A stretch of DNA of 64,000 nucleotides from an uncultured Bacteroidales bacterium (GTDB lineage: Bacteria; Bacteroidota; Bacteroidia; Bacteroidales; F082): positions 62,001-126,000 of the forward strand of contig CAMJHP010000001.1 of assembly GCA_946405575.1 (NCBI GenBank). Direction: 5' to 3'. The notes beneath the pieces were generated by a model, which was given only the letters and a program-made list of their open reading frames with translations, was not told where the DNA came from and searched no databases. The translations under genes were made by a program, and so were the position numbers. This document shows, piece by piece, positions 36,797 through 45,944 of the stretch (position 1 is the stretch's first letter; each line of letters starts with the position of its first letter).

Positions 36797-38380
36797 TTAA
36801 AATTCAATGTTTTTCACATATTCCTTCCACATTTCAAGCCGTTTGCCTTTCAACACACGCGGAAACTTGGTAGCACCGCCCCATTTACCAATTTTCTGCT
36901 CCATAAATTCATAGAAATATTTGGTGGGGAGCACATCCACAAACAACTCCTTGATGGCTTGTGTACGCTCTACGGCATAATCATCGTTCAACTTGCACAG
37001 ATGCTCGTCAATGAGTTTCAAAGCCTTCTGCTTGTCGATGGGCTCATCACAGCCTAAATACCAATGGTGTGCATACATCGTATCGTAACGAATGCCCGCC
37101 ACTGTGAATTCGGTGATTTCAACCCCGAGTTCCTCTGCCATCATATCGACGGCACGGGTCATGTTGTCCTGCGAAAGATGCTCGCCCGTGATACTCAAAA
37201 ACTGCTTGGTTCGTCCCGTAATAACAATTTCGCAATCCTTGGTATTGAGGAATTTTATCGTGTCGCCAATGAGATAACGCCATGTGCCAGCACAAGTGGA
37301 AAGCAACAAGGCATAATCCACACCTTCCTTCACCTCCGAAAGCAACAAAGTCTTAGGATGCTCCACAATGGCGCCTTCTTCATCGAAATTCTCCTCATTG
37401 AAAGGCACAAACTCGAAATAGATGCCATTGTCGACCAAAAGCTGCATCACGCGCTTCTTCAGGTCAACTTGATAAGCGATGTAACCCTCTGAGGCCAAGT
37501 AACTTTCAACATAAATCACTTCCTTACCAAAAATCCGCTCAAAACTCTTCTCGTAAGGCGCAAAAGCCACACCGCTATGCACATACACCATCAAATTCGG
37601 CCAAATGTCATGAATGGTCTTGAGGTTGTATTCCTTGATGATGCGTTCAAGAAGGATTTGTACCCAAGCCGGCACACCCACGATGACGCCAATGTCCCAC
37701 TTGGGAGCGGCTTTTACCATAAGGTCCATCTTCTCGGCCCAGTCTTTTACCTTCGAGATCTTCTGTCCTGGCTTGTAGAAAGCCTCGAACCATGATGGGA
37801 TTTTCCCTGCTGAGATGCCTGAGAGGTCACCGGCATAATAGCCAAACTCTTCGTTGTATTGCAAGTCGGTGCTGCCACCAATCATCAGGACACCACGGTT
37901 GTAGAAACTCACAGGGAAATCGTAGCGTGTGGCAGAAACCAACTGGCGTATGCCAGCGCGGGTGATTTTGTTATTCAAACCTTTGGTGATTGGAATGTAT
38001 TTGCTGGCTGCCTCAGAGGTACCTGAACTCAATGCAAAATACTTGATTTTTCCGGGCCATGCTATGTTGCGCTTACCCTGTAAGTTAAGGTACCACCACT
38101 CGTCATGCATCTTGTTGTAGTCGAACACAGGTACGCGCTTGCGATATTCTTCAAGGATGTCTCTCGACAACAGAATCTCATCAAAATGATAGAACTTGCC
38201 GAATTCTGTAAACTGCGCCTTAACCAACAGTTTCCGTAACTCTCGCTTCTGTGCACGTATAGGGTCGGTGTGGTTTTGACGAATTTCGACTGGTATATTC
38301 TTAATCTCCGCAGCGGCTTTCACTAAAGCACCAACGACGGGAATGGGCATATTTTTTCTTCCAATAATCGGTAATTTCAT
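36797..38380 (-). CDS. GH3 auxin-responsive promoter family (adenylate-forming) protein
   Basis: YFALSSGTSEAASKYIPIT, YLASEGYIAYQ, LLSTCAGTWRYLIGDTIKF; start at MKLPIIGRKN. Confidence 0.92.
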   Translation of the reverse strand: MKLPIIGRKNMPIPVVGALVKAAAEIKNIPVEIRQNHTDPIRAQKRELRKLLVKAQFTEFGKFYHFDEILLSRDILEEYRKRVPVFDYNKMHDEWWYLNLQGKRNIAWPGKIKYFALSSGTSEAASKYIPITKGLNNKITRAGIRQLVSATRYDFPVSFYNRGVLMIGGSTDLQYNEEFGYYAGDLSGISAGKIPSWFEAFYKPGQKISKVKDWAEKMDLMVKAAPKWDIGVIVGVPAWVQILLERIIKEYNLKTIHDIWPNLMVYVHSGVAFAPYEKSFERIFGKEVIYVESYLASEGYIAYQVDLKKRVMQLLVDNGIYFEFVPFNEENFDEEGAIVEHPKTLLLSEVKEGVDYALLLSTCAGTWRYLIGDTIKFLNTKDCEIVITGRTKQFLSITGEHLSQDNMTRAVDMMAEELGVEITEFTVAGIRYDTMYAHHWYLGCDEPIDKQKALKLIDEHLCKLNDDYAVERTQAIKELFVDVLPTKYFYEFMEQKIGKWGGATKFPRVLKGKRLEMWKEYVKNIEF

Positions 38381-38402
38381 GACTCGCTTTTGAAAAACGG
38401 TG

Positions 38403-38410
38403 CAAAGGTA
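38403..38410 (-). promoter_or_regulatory. -7 box TACCTTTG (minus) for GH3 gene
   Basis: caaaggta on plus strand, 22 bp upstream of the GH3 start. Confidence 0.55.
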
Positions 38411-38422
38411 ATGAAAAAGCCT

Positions 38423-38430
38423 TACTTTTG
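38423..38430 (+). promoter_or_regulatory. -7 box TACTTTTG for beta-helix gene
   Basis: TACTTTTGC upstream of ATG at 38458; divergent, 12 bp from the GH3 box. Confidence 0.55.
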
Positions 38431-38457
38431 CACCATATTCTTTCAAATCATATTACG

Positions 38458-40038
38458 ATGAAAACACGTTTTTTATTGTTCTTTCTGTTGGGCTGCCTCT
38501 TTTCTAAAGCCCAAAACATTGAAGTAAATGGCTTGCAATCAGGTGTTTGGGAAGCTGATACGGTTTTCGTCACAGGCAATGTCGTTGTTCAGAATTCGTT
38601 GGACATTGTTCCTGGAACCACCGTTATCTTCAATGGTCATTATGGAATCAGCATCGAAGATGGAGCCATGATGAACGCTCTTGGGGCGGAAAACGATTCC
38701 ATCCTTTTTACTATAGTCGATACCACCGGATTTCACTTCTTCAACCTAGGCCGAGGTGGCTGGAATGGCATCCGCATAGAAAAAGCTGGTAGATGTAAAT
38801 TTGATTACTGTCGTTTTCAATATGGCAAAGCCGCCCTTGATAATGACCAAGACGGCGGTGCCTTGCGCATCTTCAACTGCGACAATGTGGAAATCAGCCA
38901 CAGCACCTTGTTTTGCAACTTCTCGCGCGAACATGGAGGTGCATTGAATGCTGAATGGTCGAAAATAATGATACACGATTGTGAAGTGAATAACAATTTG
39001 ACTTACACAGAATTGGACACAGTTTACTTTATGTATGGCGGAGGCCTACGTTTCATCAACTGCGAGGTAGACATCACCGACACGGACTTCCGTTACAATA
39101 ATGGTCAAAGTGCCATCGGCGGGGCTTTGAGCCTTGATAGCTGTTCTGTCAACATCGACCGCTGCCGATTTGAGTACAATTATGGCATCAACGGGGGCGG
39201 ACTCTACCTGATTCGGTGTTACGACAACCCTTGCAGTATCACCAACTCGCTTTTTGCCAACAACATATCGGGGCACTTTGGCGGTGGCTTTGCCATCAGC
39301 GACTCCTCGCCTTTGGTCAGCAATCTCACTGTGGTCAACAACCTATCCATCGGCGTCAATTGTGGCGGCATCTTCTTCTATCAGCAGAGTTCACCCCAAG
39401 TATGGAACTGCCTAATATATGGCAACGCCAACAACATCCCGTTGGACGAACCCGTTCAAATGTGGTCTTGGACCTACGACGGTTATGCGCCTGAGTTTCA
39501 CAACTGTCTGGTTCAGTATGGTTTAGATAATATCTCAAATTATGAAGTTATTAACACTTATGAGAACTGCATCAACGAAGACCCTCTCTTCGCTGACCCT
39601 GATAATGAGAATTACCGACTGAGTTCCGAAAGTCCATGCATCAACGCCGGCTCGCTTATGACACCTGCTGATATTCTCAACGGCCTCGACTTGGATGGCC
39701 ACCATCGGGTCAGCAACAACCGTATTGATATAGGTGCCTACGAATTCGACTTCACGGGCGTTCAAGAAACTGCTCAAAAAGAAAACTTTATCCGCATTGT
39801 TGGCAATCCCGTTACCATTTCAAGTTACGCCGAAATCGAGTTTGACAACGAGAATTGTTTGATGGCAAGCATTTATTCCATAGATGGGAAAGCGTTGATT
39901 AACAAGGATTTGGGATATACCCAAAAGGGCATTAACCGTCTCGAAATTGGAGAGATGTTTTCCTCGTTGTCCGCAGGAACCTATTTGTTTGTTGTTAAAA
40001 CTGCTGAAAAAGCATTTGTAGCCAAAGTCGTTAAATGA
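38458..40038 (+). CDS. right-handed beta-helix repeat protein with T9SS C-terminal domain
   Basis: signal peptide; GGALNAEWSKIMIHDCEVNNN, GGALSLDSCSVNIDRCRFEYNYGINGGGLYLI; choice of anchor-like INAGSLMTPADILNGLDLDGHHRVSNNRIDIGAYE. Confidence 0.9.
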   Translation: MKTRFLLFFLLGCLFSKAQNIEVNGLQSGVWEADTVFVTGNVVVQNSLDIVPGTTVIFNGHYGISIEDGAMMNALGAENDSILFTIVDTTGFHFFNLGRGGWNGIRIEKAGRCKFDYCRFQYGKAALDNDQDGGALRIFNCDNVEISHSTLFCNFSREHGGALNAEWSKIMIHDCEVNNNLTYTELDTVYFMYGGGLRFINCEVDITDTDFRYNNGQSAIGGALSLDSCSVNIDRCRFEYNYGINGGGLYLIRCYDNPCSITNSLFANNISGHFGGGFAISDSSPLVSNLTVVNNLSIGVNCGGIFFYQQSSPQVWNCLIYGNANNIPLDEPVQMWSWTYDGYAPEFHNCLVQYGLDNISNYEVINTYENCINEDPLFADPDNENYRLSSESPCINAGSLMTPADILNGLDLDGHHRVSNNRIDIGAYEFDFTGVQETAQKENFIRIVGNPVTISSYAEIEFDNENCLMASIYSIDGKALINKDLGYTQKGINRLEIGEMFSSLSAGTYLFVVKTAEKAFVAKVVK

Positions 40039-40042
40039 TTGC

Positions 40043-40108
40043 CTTGTAGGGCTGTCACACTGTGGCAGCCGCAATGTTTCGGCTGCCGTAATACGACAAT
40101 CCTACAAG
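40043..40108. repeat. palindromic repeat (family C, copy 2), possible bidirectional terminator
   Basis: CTTGTAGGGCTGTCACACTGTGGCAGCCGCAATGTTTCGGCTGCCGTAATACGACAATCCTACAAG. Confidence 0.75.
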
Positions 40109-40734
40109 CCTGTTTTTATAGCCTCGTCGTAAAATTGCCGTCTTTGTTCGCGACTGACTTTGTATTTTTTGTATTGCCCAGTCTCGAGGTTGCAGTCGAA
40201 CAGCGTTTGGATTTGTGAGATAAAGAGGCGTGAATAAAATAGATTTTGGTAGGCCTGCTTCTCCATCATAAAGGTAATGGTCTGCTTGATTTGATTTAGG
40301 TCCAAATCTTCTTTGGTGAAAACGAAGAGGCCAAACTCATTGAATTCACCATAAAAGCCATTATTCACCTTATCCATCTTGATTTCGAGAATGCGCTTCA
40401 GAGGCAAAGCCAACGACCAGAATTCATACTCGTTGCGACCGATGAGTGTGCCGTCACCCAAACCATAGGCATAACCGCTTTGGTTGATATGACGCAAGTC
40501 TTCTGCATTCACCTCCTTGACATCTTCGCCAGCCATCTCATTGACTAGGGCATTGGCCACGTTTTTGTTTTCGCGGATGGCTCGTGTCACTTCGATACCG
40601 ATACTTTGTTCCTCATCCTGCAAGTCAGGCCGGTCGCGGTTGACCAAATGGGCATAATGCTCGCCCAGCAGTGTGGCCAACGAAACCATGGCATAACGCT
40701 CAAAGAAACAGGTATCGAATTTCGGGGTCAGCAT
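40102..40734 (-). CDS. hypothetical protein
   Basis: 210-aa ORF, dense, no competing frame; no recognised motif. Confidence 0.7.
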   Translation of the reverse strand: MLTPKFDTCFFERYAMVSLATLLGEHYAHLVNRDRPDLQDEEQSIGIEVTRAIRENKNVANALVNEMAGEDVKEVNAEDLRHINQSGYAYGLGDGTLIGRNEYEFWSLALPLKRILEIKMDKVNNGFYGEFNEFGLFVFTKEDLDLNQIKQTITFMMEKQAYQNLFYSRLFISQIQTLFDCNLETGQYKKYKVSREQRRQFYDEAIKTGL

Positions 40735-40746
40735 CGGTTTTACATT

Positions 40747-41850
40747 TTATTTTGTCAGTAATAGTTTCTGTACTTTACCGTTTTCGCCTTTGATGAAATA
40801 CAAGCCTTCGGGAAGGTCGCCCAAATCGATTCGATGAGTGCCAGGCGTCAAATTGTATTTGGCCACTGAACGGCCTTGCAAATCCATCACTTCGAGGTTT
40901 GTAGCGGCTTCTACTTTAATGGAGAAACAGCCTGAAGTCGGGTTGGGCCAAAGATCCAAATGATGATCCTCAGATTCGGCGATGCCCTCGCCTCCTCCAC
41001 CATTGCCAACGAAAAACTTGTGTATTTCGGTCATATAACCGATGTCGTATTGGTTTTCGCTCATATACCAATTGTGATTGCCGCCAATAACCTTGATGTG
41101 TTGCAGTTCGGCATCACCCTCGTAAGTATATCGCACAAAACGCAATCCATCGTTTTTGAGATCGGGGAAGGTGTCGATGACGGGTTCGCCGACACAACCG
41201 TTGGCATTTTTCCAATAATCAAGAATAGCATCGACGCTGAGTCCCAAGTTACCACCAAAGTATTGCGAATTGCCATCGTAACCCACCACAGGATCCGTAG
41301 TGCCATGAATGTGCAACATCCTCACGGGTGCTACGGCCGTTTGATTCGCCATGGAATGCGTAATCAGTCCGCTGACAGGTGCACAAGCGGTGATGCGATC
41401 ACCATACTCGATGGCCATGCGATGCGTCATGAAACCGCCCATCGAAAAGCCCGTGAAGAAGACACTGTCTAGATTTATGGGATATTGCTCGGCCAATGAA
41501 TCAAGAAGCGCCATCAAGAAGCCTGAGTCATCGATGCTGCTTGCCATCAGTCCAGCATTCCACATGGTTGCACCCGACTGAGATAATGCTTGAGGAATCA
41601 CAACTGCCCATTGAAACTCATCGGCCACCTGTTGGAAATGGAACTCATTGTCCAACCGAGTGATGTTGTCGCCCAAACCATGCAAGAAATACAGGATGGG
41701 CATCGTCTCAGAATGGTTTTCTGGTATCTTAATGAGATATTGCCGCTGCGTGCCTTGCCATTCAAAAGTCTGAATCTGTGAGAAGAGTTGACCGCAAAGC
41801 AGTAGAAAAGCTGATAACACACTGATTTTAAATATGTTTCTTGTTTTCAT
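40747..41850 (-). CDS. PHB-depolymerase/feruloyl-esterase-like alpha/beta hydrolase with T9SS C-terminal domain
   Basis: PILYFLHGLGDN, VFFTGFSMGGFMTHRMAIEYGDRITACAPVSG, MLHIHGTTDPVVGY; C-term LWPNPTSGCFSIKVE...GLYFIKGENGKVQKLLLTK. Confidence 0.9.
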   Translation of the reverse strand: MKTRNIFKISVLSAFLLLCGQLFSQIQTFEWQGTQRQYLIKIPENHSETMPILYFLHGLGDNITRLDNEFHFQQVADEFQWAVVIPQALSQSGATMWNAGLMASSIDDSGFLMALLDSLAEQYPINLDSVFFTGFSMGGFMTHRMAIEYGDRITACAPVSGLITHSMANQTAVAPVRMLHIHGTTDPVVGYDGNSQYFGGNLGLSVDAILDYWKNANGCVGEPVIDTFPDLKNDGLRFVRYTYEGDAELQHIKVIGGNHNWYMSENQYDIGYMTEIHKFFVGNGGGGEGIAESEDHHLDLWPNPTSGCFSIKVEAATNLEVMDLQGRSVAKYNLTPGTHRIDLGDLPEGLYFIKGENGKVQKLLLTK

Positions 41851-41896
41851 AGTGATAAATGCGATTGGATTATTTTTGGCAAAGATACGCTTTTTC

Positions 41897-42934
41897 CTAT
41901 TGCTTGACTATTCTTTTGACTACAATTCCTTGATGCGTAACCACTTTGAGAAGATAGACGCCAGTGGGCATCCCGTCCAACGAAAGACGAGTGGTGCCTT
42001 GTGCGGTTTTGTGCAAAAGGATTCTATTATCGACACTGAAAAGAAAAATGTCGGCTTTTATCCCTTCAGGCAAATGAAGCGTCACTTCACCACGGGTCGG
42101 ATTCGGGCTAACATCAATCTCAGGAGCTTGTCCATCGATAGGCAACGCACTCGGCACTGGACGCTGCCATTTCCACAACGAGTCGTAAACCACATCATGA
42201 ACGGCCGAACGAATGTGATGAGCTGTCTTCGGACTTAAACCTACTTCGTATGTAATGCTGTCAGGGTCGCGACCAAACATCATGGCATAGAAAGCACAGG
42301 CGGCGGCATAGCTTCCCGCCATAGAAGGATGACTTTCATCAGACATATACAACTCTATTTCAATATGTTTGTCGCGGAGATAATGCCACACGCGACCCAC
42401 GGGACACACCGAAGCATCGTTGGCCTCGGCCATATATATGTAACGCGCATAGAGCAGGCTGTCCATACCCTCGTAAGTACTCATCATAGGATACATCAAA
42501 CCATATTCAGTGTCGCCATTCTTGCGGCCCCAGGTCATATAAAACATAGCCTCGCCTTCAGGATTGAAAGCGTAGATGGAATCGACCAAACGTTCCGCAA
42601 AAGGATAGACCATCTCCTCCACCATTTCAATAGGGAAAGCCGGCAACTGGCTCTGTTCCTGCAGCACCACGAAATCCCATCCGCCTTGACAAATCTTGTC
42701 CATCGAAGCGTTGGAACAATGCATCTCGAAGGTGCAAGCACCAGGTATATTGCTTGCATATACCAACTCATCGCCCATACTTTGTGCTATGTCGGCCACC
42801 ATCCGAGGCAACTCGTTAACCGAAGTGTAGCTGTTGCCCGCAAAAAACACCCGTTTGCTTTGTTGCGCCCACAGCGGTCCACAGCAAAGCAAAACAATAA
42901 GTATAATGCTGATTTTAATGCAGTTAGTCTTCAT
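41897..42934 (-). CDS. SGNH-like (DUF4886-type) protein with T9SS C-terminal domain
   Basis: VFFAGNSYTSVNELPRMVADIA, WDFVVLQEQSQLPAF; C-term VSPNPTRGEVTLHLPEG...GVYLLKVVTHQGIVVKRIVKQ. Confidence 0.85.
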   Translation of the reverse strand: MKTNCIKISIILIVLLCCGPLWAQQSKRVFFAGNSYTSVNELPRMVADIAQSMGDELVYASNIPGACTFEMHCSNASMDKICQGGWDFVVLQEQSQLPAFPIEMVEEMVYPFAERLVDSIYAFNPEGEAMFYMTWGRKNGDTEYGLMYPMMSTYEGMDSLLYARYIYMAEANDASVCPVGRVWHYLRDKHIEIELYMSDESHPSMAGSYAAACAFYAMMFGRDPDSITYEVGLSPKTAHHIRSAVHDVVYDSLWKWQRPVPSALPIDGQAPEIDVSPNPTRGEVTLHLPEGIKADIFLFSVDNRILLHKTAQGTTRLSLDGMPTGVYLLKVVTHQGIVVKRIVKQ

Positions 42935-43449
42935 CGTTTGATTTCCAGCCTCATCACTCGTGTCGGTTTTGTCGTCCCCGTCAGTTTCTCGTCGATGCAT
43001 GTCTCACCAGTAGGCTTGAACCCGCATTTCTCCATCACTTTTCCTGAGGCTGGATTGTCGAAATAATGGCTGCTGATCAGCGATTTGATGTCTGTTGTCT
43101 TACGAATATGGTCGAGCATTAATGCAAGAGCTTCCGTGCAGATGCCTTGGTTCCAATAGGGTTTGCCCACCCAATAGCCCACCAATGGCTCGCCTTCTCG
43201 TGCCGGGAGCTCACTTTCGGGCGCAAGCAAATAGCCTATTGCACCGATGGCTTCGCCTGTCGCTTTGAGTTCAATAGCCCAATTGGTGTTGTTATGAAAC
43301 ACAGTGTGGATAATCTCCAGGCTCTCTTCCACACTCTTATGCGGTGGCCAGCCGGCACGAGGACCGACATCAGGGTCGGAGGCGTATTTGAAAAGTGCAG
43401 CCGCGTCATCATCGCGCCAGGGGCGGAGTAAGATTCTCTCGGTTTCCAT
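42931..43449 (-). CDS. GNAT family N-acetyltransferase
   Basis: ETERILLRPWRDDDAAALFKYASDPDV, GYWVGKPYWNQGICTEALALML; 4-bp overlap with downstream gene. Confidence 0.93.
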   Translation of the reverse strand: METERILLRPWRDDDAAALFKYASDPDVGPRAGWPPHKSVEESLEIIHTVFHNNTNWAIELKATGEAIGAIGYLLAPESELPAREGEPLVGYWVGKPYWNQGICTEALALMLDHIRKTTDIKSLISSHYFDNPASGKVMEKCGFKPTGETCIDEKLTGTTKPTRVMRLEIKR

Positions 43450-43455
43450 TTTTTA

Positions 43456-44685
43456 TCATTTGTTTTGTCTTTTCTTCCTATCGTAGTATTCTGCCGTAGC
43501 CGTGAAGAACACATCACCACTACTGTTCAGTGCGGTCTCGACTGAGTCTTGAACCACGCCGATGATGAAGCCGACGGCGACTGCTTGCATGGCCACATCA
43601 TTGCCGATGCCAAAGAATGAGCAGGCCATAGGAATGAGCAGCAATGATCCACCAGCCACACCTGAGGCACCGCAGGCGCCGAGGGTGGCGACGAGTCCCA
43701 AAAAGACCGCCGAGGCAAAACTGACCTCCACACCCACGGTATGCGCCACGGCGAGTGCAAAGACAGTAATAGTCACAGCGGCACCATCCATATTAATGGT
43801 GGCACCCAAAGGGATGCTCACGGAATAGAAATCTTCGTCAAGGTTGAGTTTCTTGCACAAAGCCATGTTGATGGGAATGTTGGCCGCCGATGAGCGTGTG
43901 AAGAAAGCACTCAGTCCACTTTCTTTCAAACAGGTGAACAAAAGCGGATAAGGGTTTTTGCGCAGCATCGCAAAGGAAATAAGCGGATTGAAAACCAAGG
44001 TGTTGACCAACATACAACCCACCAAGAGAAGCAGCAGGTGACCGTAAGTGGTGAAGACTTCAAGGCCGTTTTCCGATACCGTTGTAAAGACCAGTCCTAG
44101 AATACCGAACGGCGCAAACTCAATGATCCATTTCACCACTTTGGAGATAATCGTGGCAAAATCGTGGACCATAGCAATGGTAGATTTATTGGCTAACTTC
44201 TTGAGGGCAATGCCGATGATGATGGACCAAAACAAGATGGCGATGTAGTTGGCATTGGCGATGGCCATAATGGGGTTGGCCAGCATACCCGTCAGCAGAT
44301 TGGTGAACACCTCCGACAACAAACCCACGGCTCCTTCCATCTCGGTCACCTTGCCCAGCTGCAAAGTCACGGGGAACATGAAACTACCCACCACAGCACA
44401 GAAGGCCGCGATGAAAGTGCTCAGCATATATACTGAAATCAAGGCGGCAAAACGATGTCCGTGCCCTTTGCCCGCCTTGGCGATGGAAGAAGTCACCAAC
44501 ACCGCCACCAATACGGGAGCGATACCTTTCAAGGCACTGACGAACATCCTGCCAAGGATACCGATGCCTGTCCACGAAGGCACTAGCAAACCCAACAGCG
44601 CACCGATAATCAATCCAATAAAGATACGCAACATCAGGCTGACGTTGGTGTATTTCTTTATGATGTATGTGGGCTTATTCATCAT
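43456..44685 (-). CDS. sstT: serine/threonine:Na+ symporter-like dicarboxylate/amino acid:cation symporter
   Basis: GLIIGALLGLLVP, STIAMVHDFATIISKVV, SSAANIPINMALCKKLNLDEDFYSVSIPLGATINMDGAAVTI. Confidence 0.9.
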   Translation of the reverse strand: MMNKPTYIIKKYTNVSLMLRIFIGLIIGALLGLLVPSWTGIGILGRMFVSALKGIAPVLVAVLVTSSIAKAGKGHGHRFAALISVYMLSTFIAAFCAVVGSFMFPVTLQLGKVTEMEGAVGLLSEVFTNLLTGMLANPIMAIANANYIAILFWSIIIGIALKKLANKSTIAMVHDFATIISKVVKWIIEFAPFGILGLVFTTVSENGLEVFTTYGHLLLLLVGCMLVNTLVFNPLISFAMLRKNPYPLLFTCLKESGLSAFFTRSSAANIPINMALCKKLNLDEDFYSVSIPLGATINMDGAAVTITVFALAVAHTVGVEVSFASAVFLGLVATLGACGASGVAGGSLLLIPMACSFFGIGNDVAMQAVAVGFIIGVVQDSVETALNSSGDVFFTATAEYYDRKKRQNK

Positions 44686-44687
44686 AA

Positions 44688-45569
44688 TTACCATATTTCT
44701 TGATTGTTAAGCCACTCCAAAGCATTCTCAAAAGGTGTTTCCGTCCACACATCAGGAGCAATGGGGTCGTCACAAAAAGCTTCTCCCGTGCGGGCAATGT
44801 CTTCGCCAATGGTGAGCACAAGTTGTGAACCACCAGGAAGCGCAAAAGGTTGATTGCAAGAGCAATAACCCGCTGTAGGCGAGCCAAAGGTGCGCGTATT
44901 GGTCAACCCTCTGAAGCAAATCAGGACGGCTTCGCCCGAGCTGCCTGTCCAATCGTCGGTCAGCAGGGCGACAGGGCAATTGATGGGTGCTTGTTTTTCC
45001 AATCCAACCGTTTGCAAGACAAAGAAATTGTTGACACTCATTGGTCTTGTACGCGAAGAGAATTTCAAGATGACATCATCAGGAAGGAAGCGATGCACTG
45101 CAGCAATCATCGGATACATATTGCCGCCTCGGTTGCCACGTAGGTCGATAATGGCACCTTGTAAGGCGTCGGGAAGGTCGTTAAGCACCGTGTTGGCGTA
45201 TTTAAGGCCCTCATCCGAATTTCCAGAGAATGCTGGTAACTTGATGAAAGCAATGTTGTTTTCCAGCAATTCAACCGTCGGCATTTTCCAAGAGGAAGTG
45301 TCGTTCACTGTCACTTCATCGGTAGTCATCAGGTAGGTATGCTTACCTCCTGCCACCTTGCCCGCTTGGACGACAATTTCTTGTGCCTCATCAAGACTTG
45401 ATGGCTTTGCCGAGAGCGCTTCTTGTTTGGCTTTTTCCCATTCAGGTCCTTGGGCAAAGATGCCGTGTTTGTCCATAATGCGTACGGCTTTCTTGACATA
45501 CTTTGCGTTCGGGTCGGTGCAGGAGGATAGGACAAGGAGAGTCAGTAATAGGATTAGGGTTTTTCGCAT
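44688..45569 (-). CDS. S41 family peptidase (lipoprotein)
   Basis: lipobox VLSSCTDPN; IIDLRGNRGGNMYPMI, LLTDDWTGSSGEAVLICFRG. Confidence 0.85.
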   Translation of the reverse strand: MRKTLILLLTLLVLSSCTDPNAKYVKKAVRIMDKHGIFAQGPEWEKAKQEALSAKPSSLDEAQEIVVQAGKVAGGKHTYLMTTDEVTVNDTSSWKMPTVELLENNIAFIKLPAFSGNSDEGLKYANTVLNDLPDALQGAIIDLRGNRGGNMYPMIAAVHRFLPDDVILKFSSRTRPMSVNNFFVLQTVGLEKQAPINCPVALLTDDWTGSSGEAVLICFRGLTNTRTFGSPTAGYCSCNQPFALPGGSQLVLTIGEDIARTGEAFCDDPIAPDVWTETPFENALEWLNNQEIW

Positions 45570-45944
45570 GATAAGAAAATTTGATTGCAAAAATACAGTA
45601 TAAGCCTTGTTCCCGCAAGTTTTTGGGATATTTGTGAAAGAATTCTATCTTTGCAGTGTAAAAGCGACGAATCATCTGCATGAAAAGAGAAACCTACGAA
45701 GCACAGAAAGCCTTTGCTGGCGAGAAGAAGCCATCTATGCTTCGCCGCTGTGTAGGCATAACTGTCAAATCTAATACCCACTATACCCCTTCCCTACTGG
45801 AATTGGCCGACACGGTAGGCAGCGACCGACCAATTTGCTCATCACTTGTGACAGCTATTTCGACCATTGTTTTTTTTGCACTATAACCTCCGATTAAACG
45901 CTATATATCACTTGGATTGGAAAGGGACCCACATTGAGCTCTAC

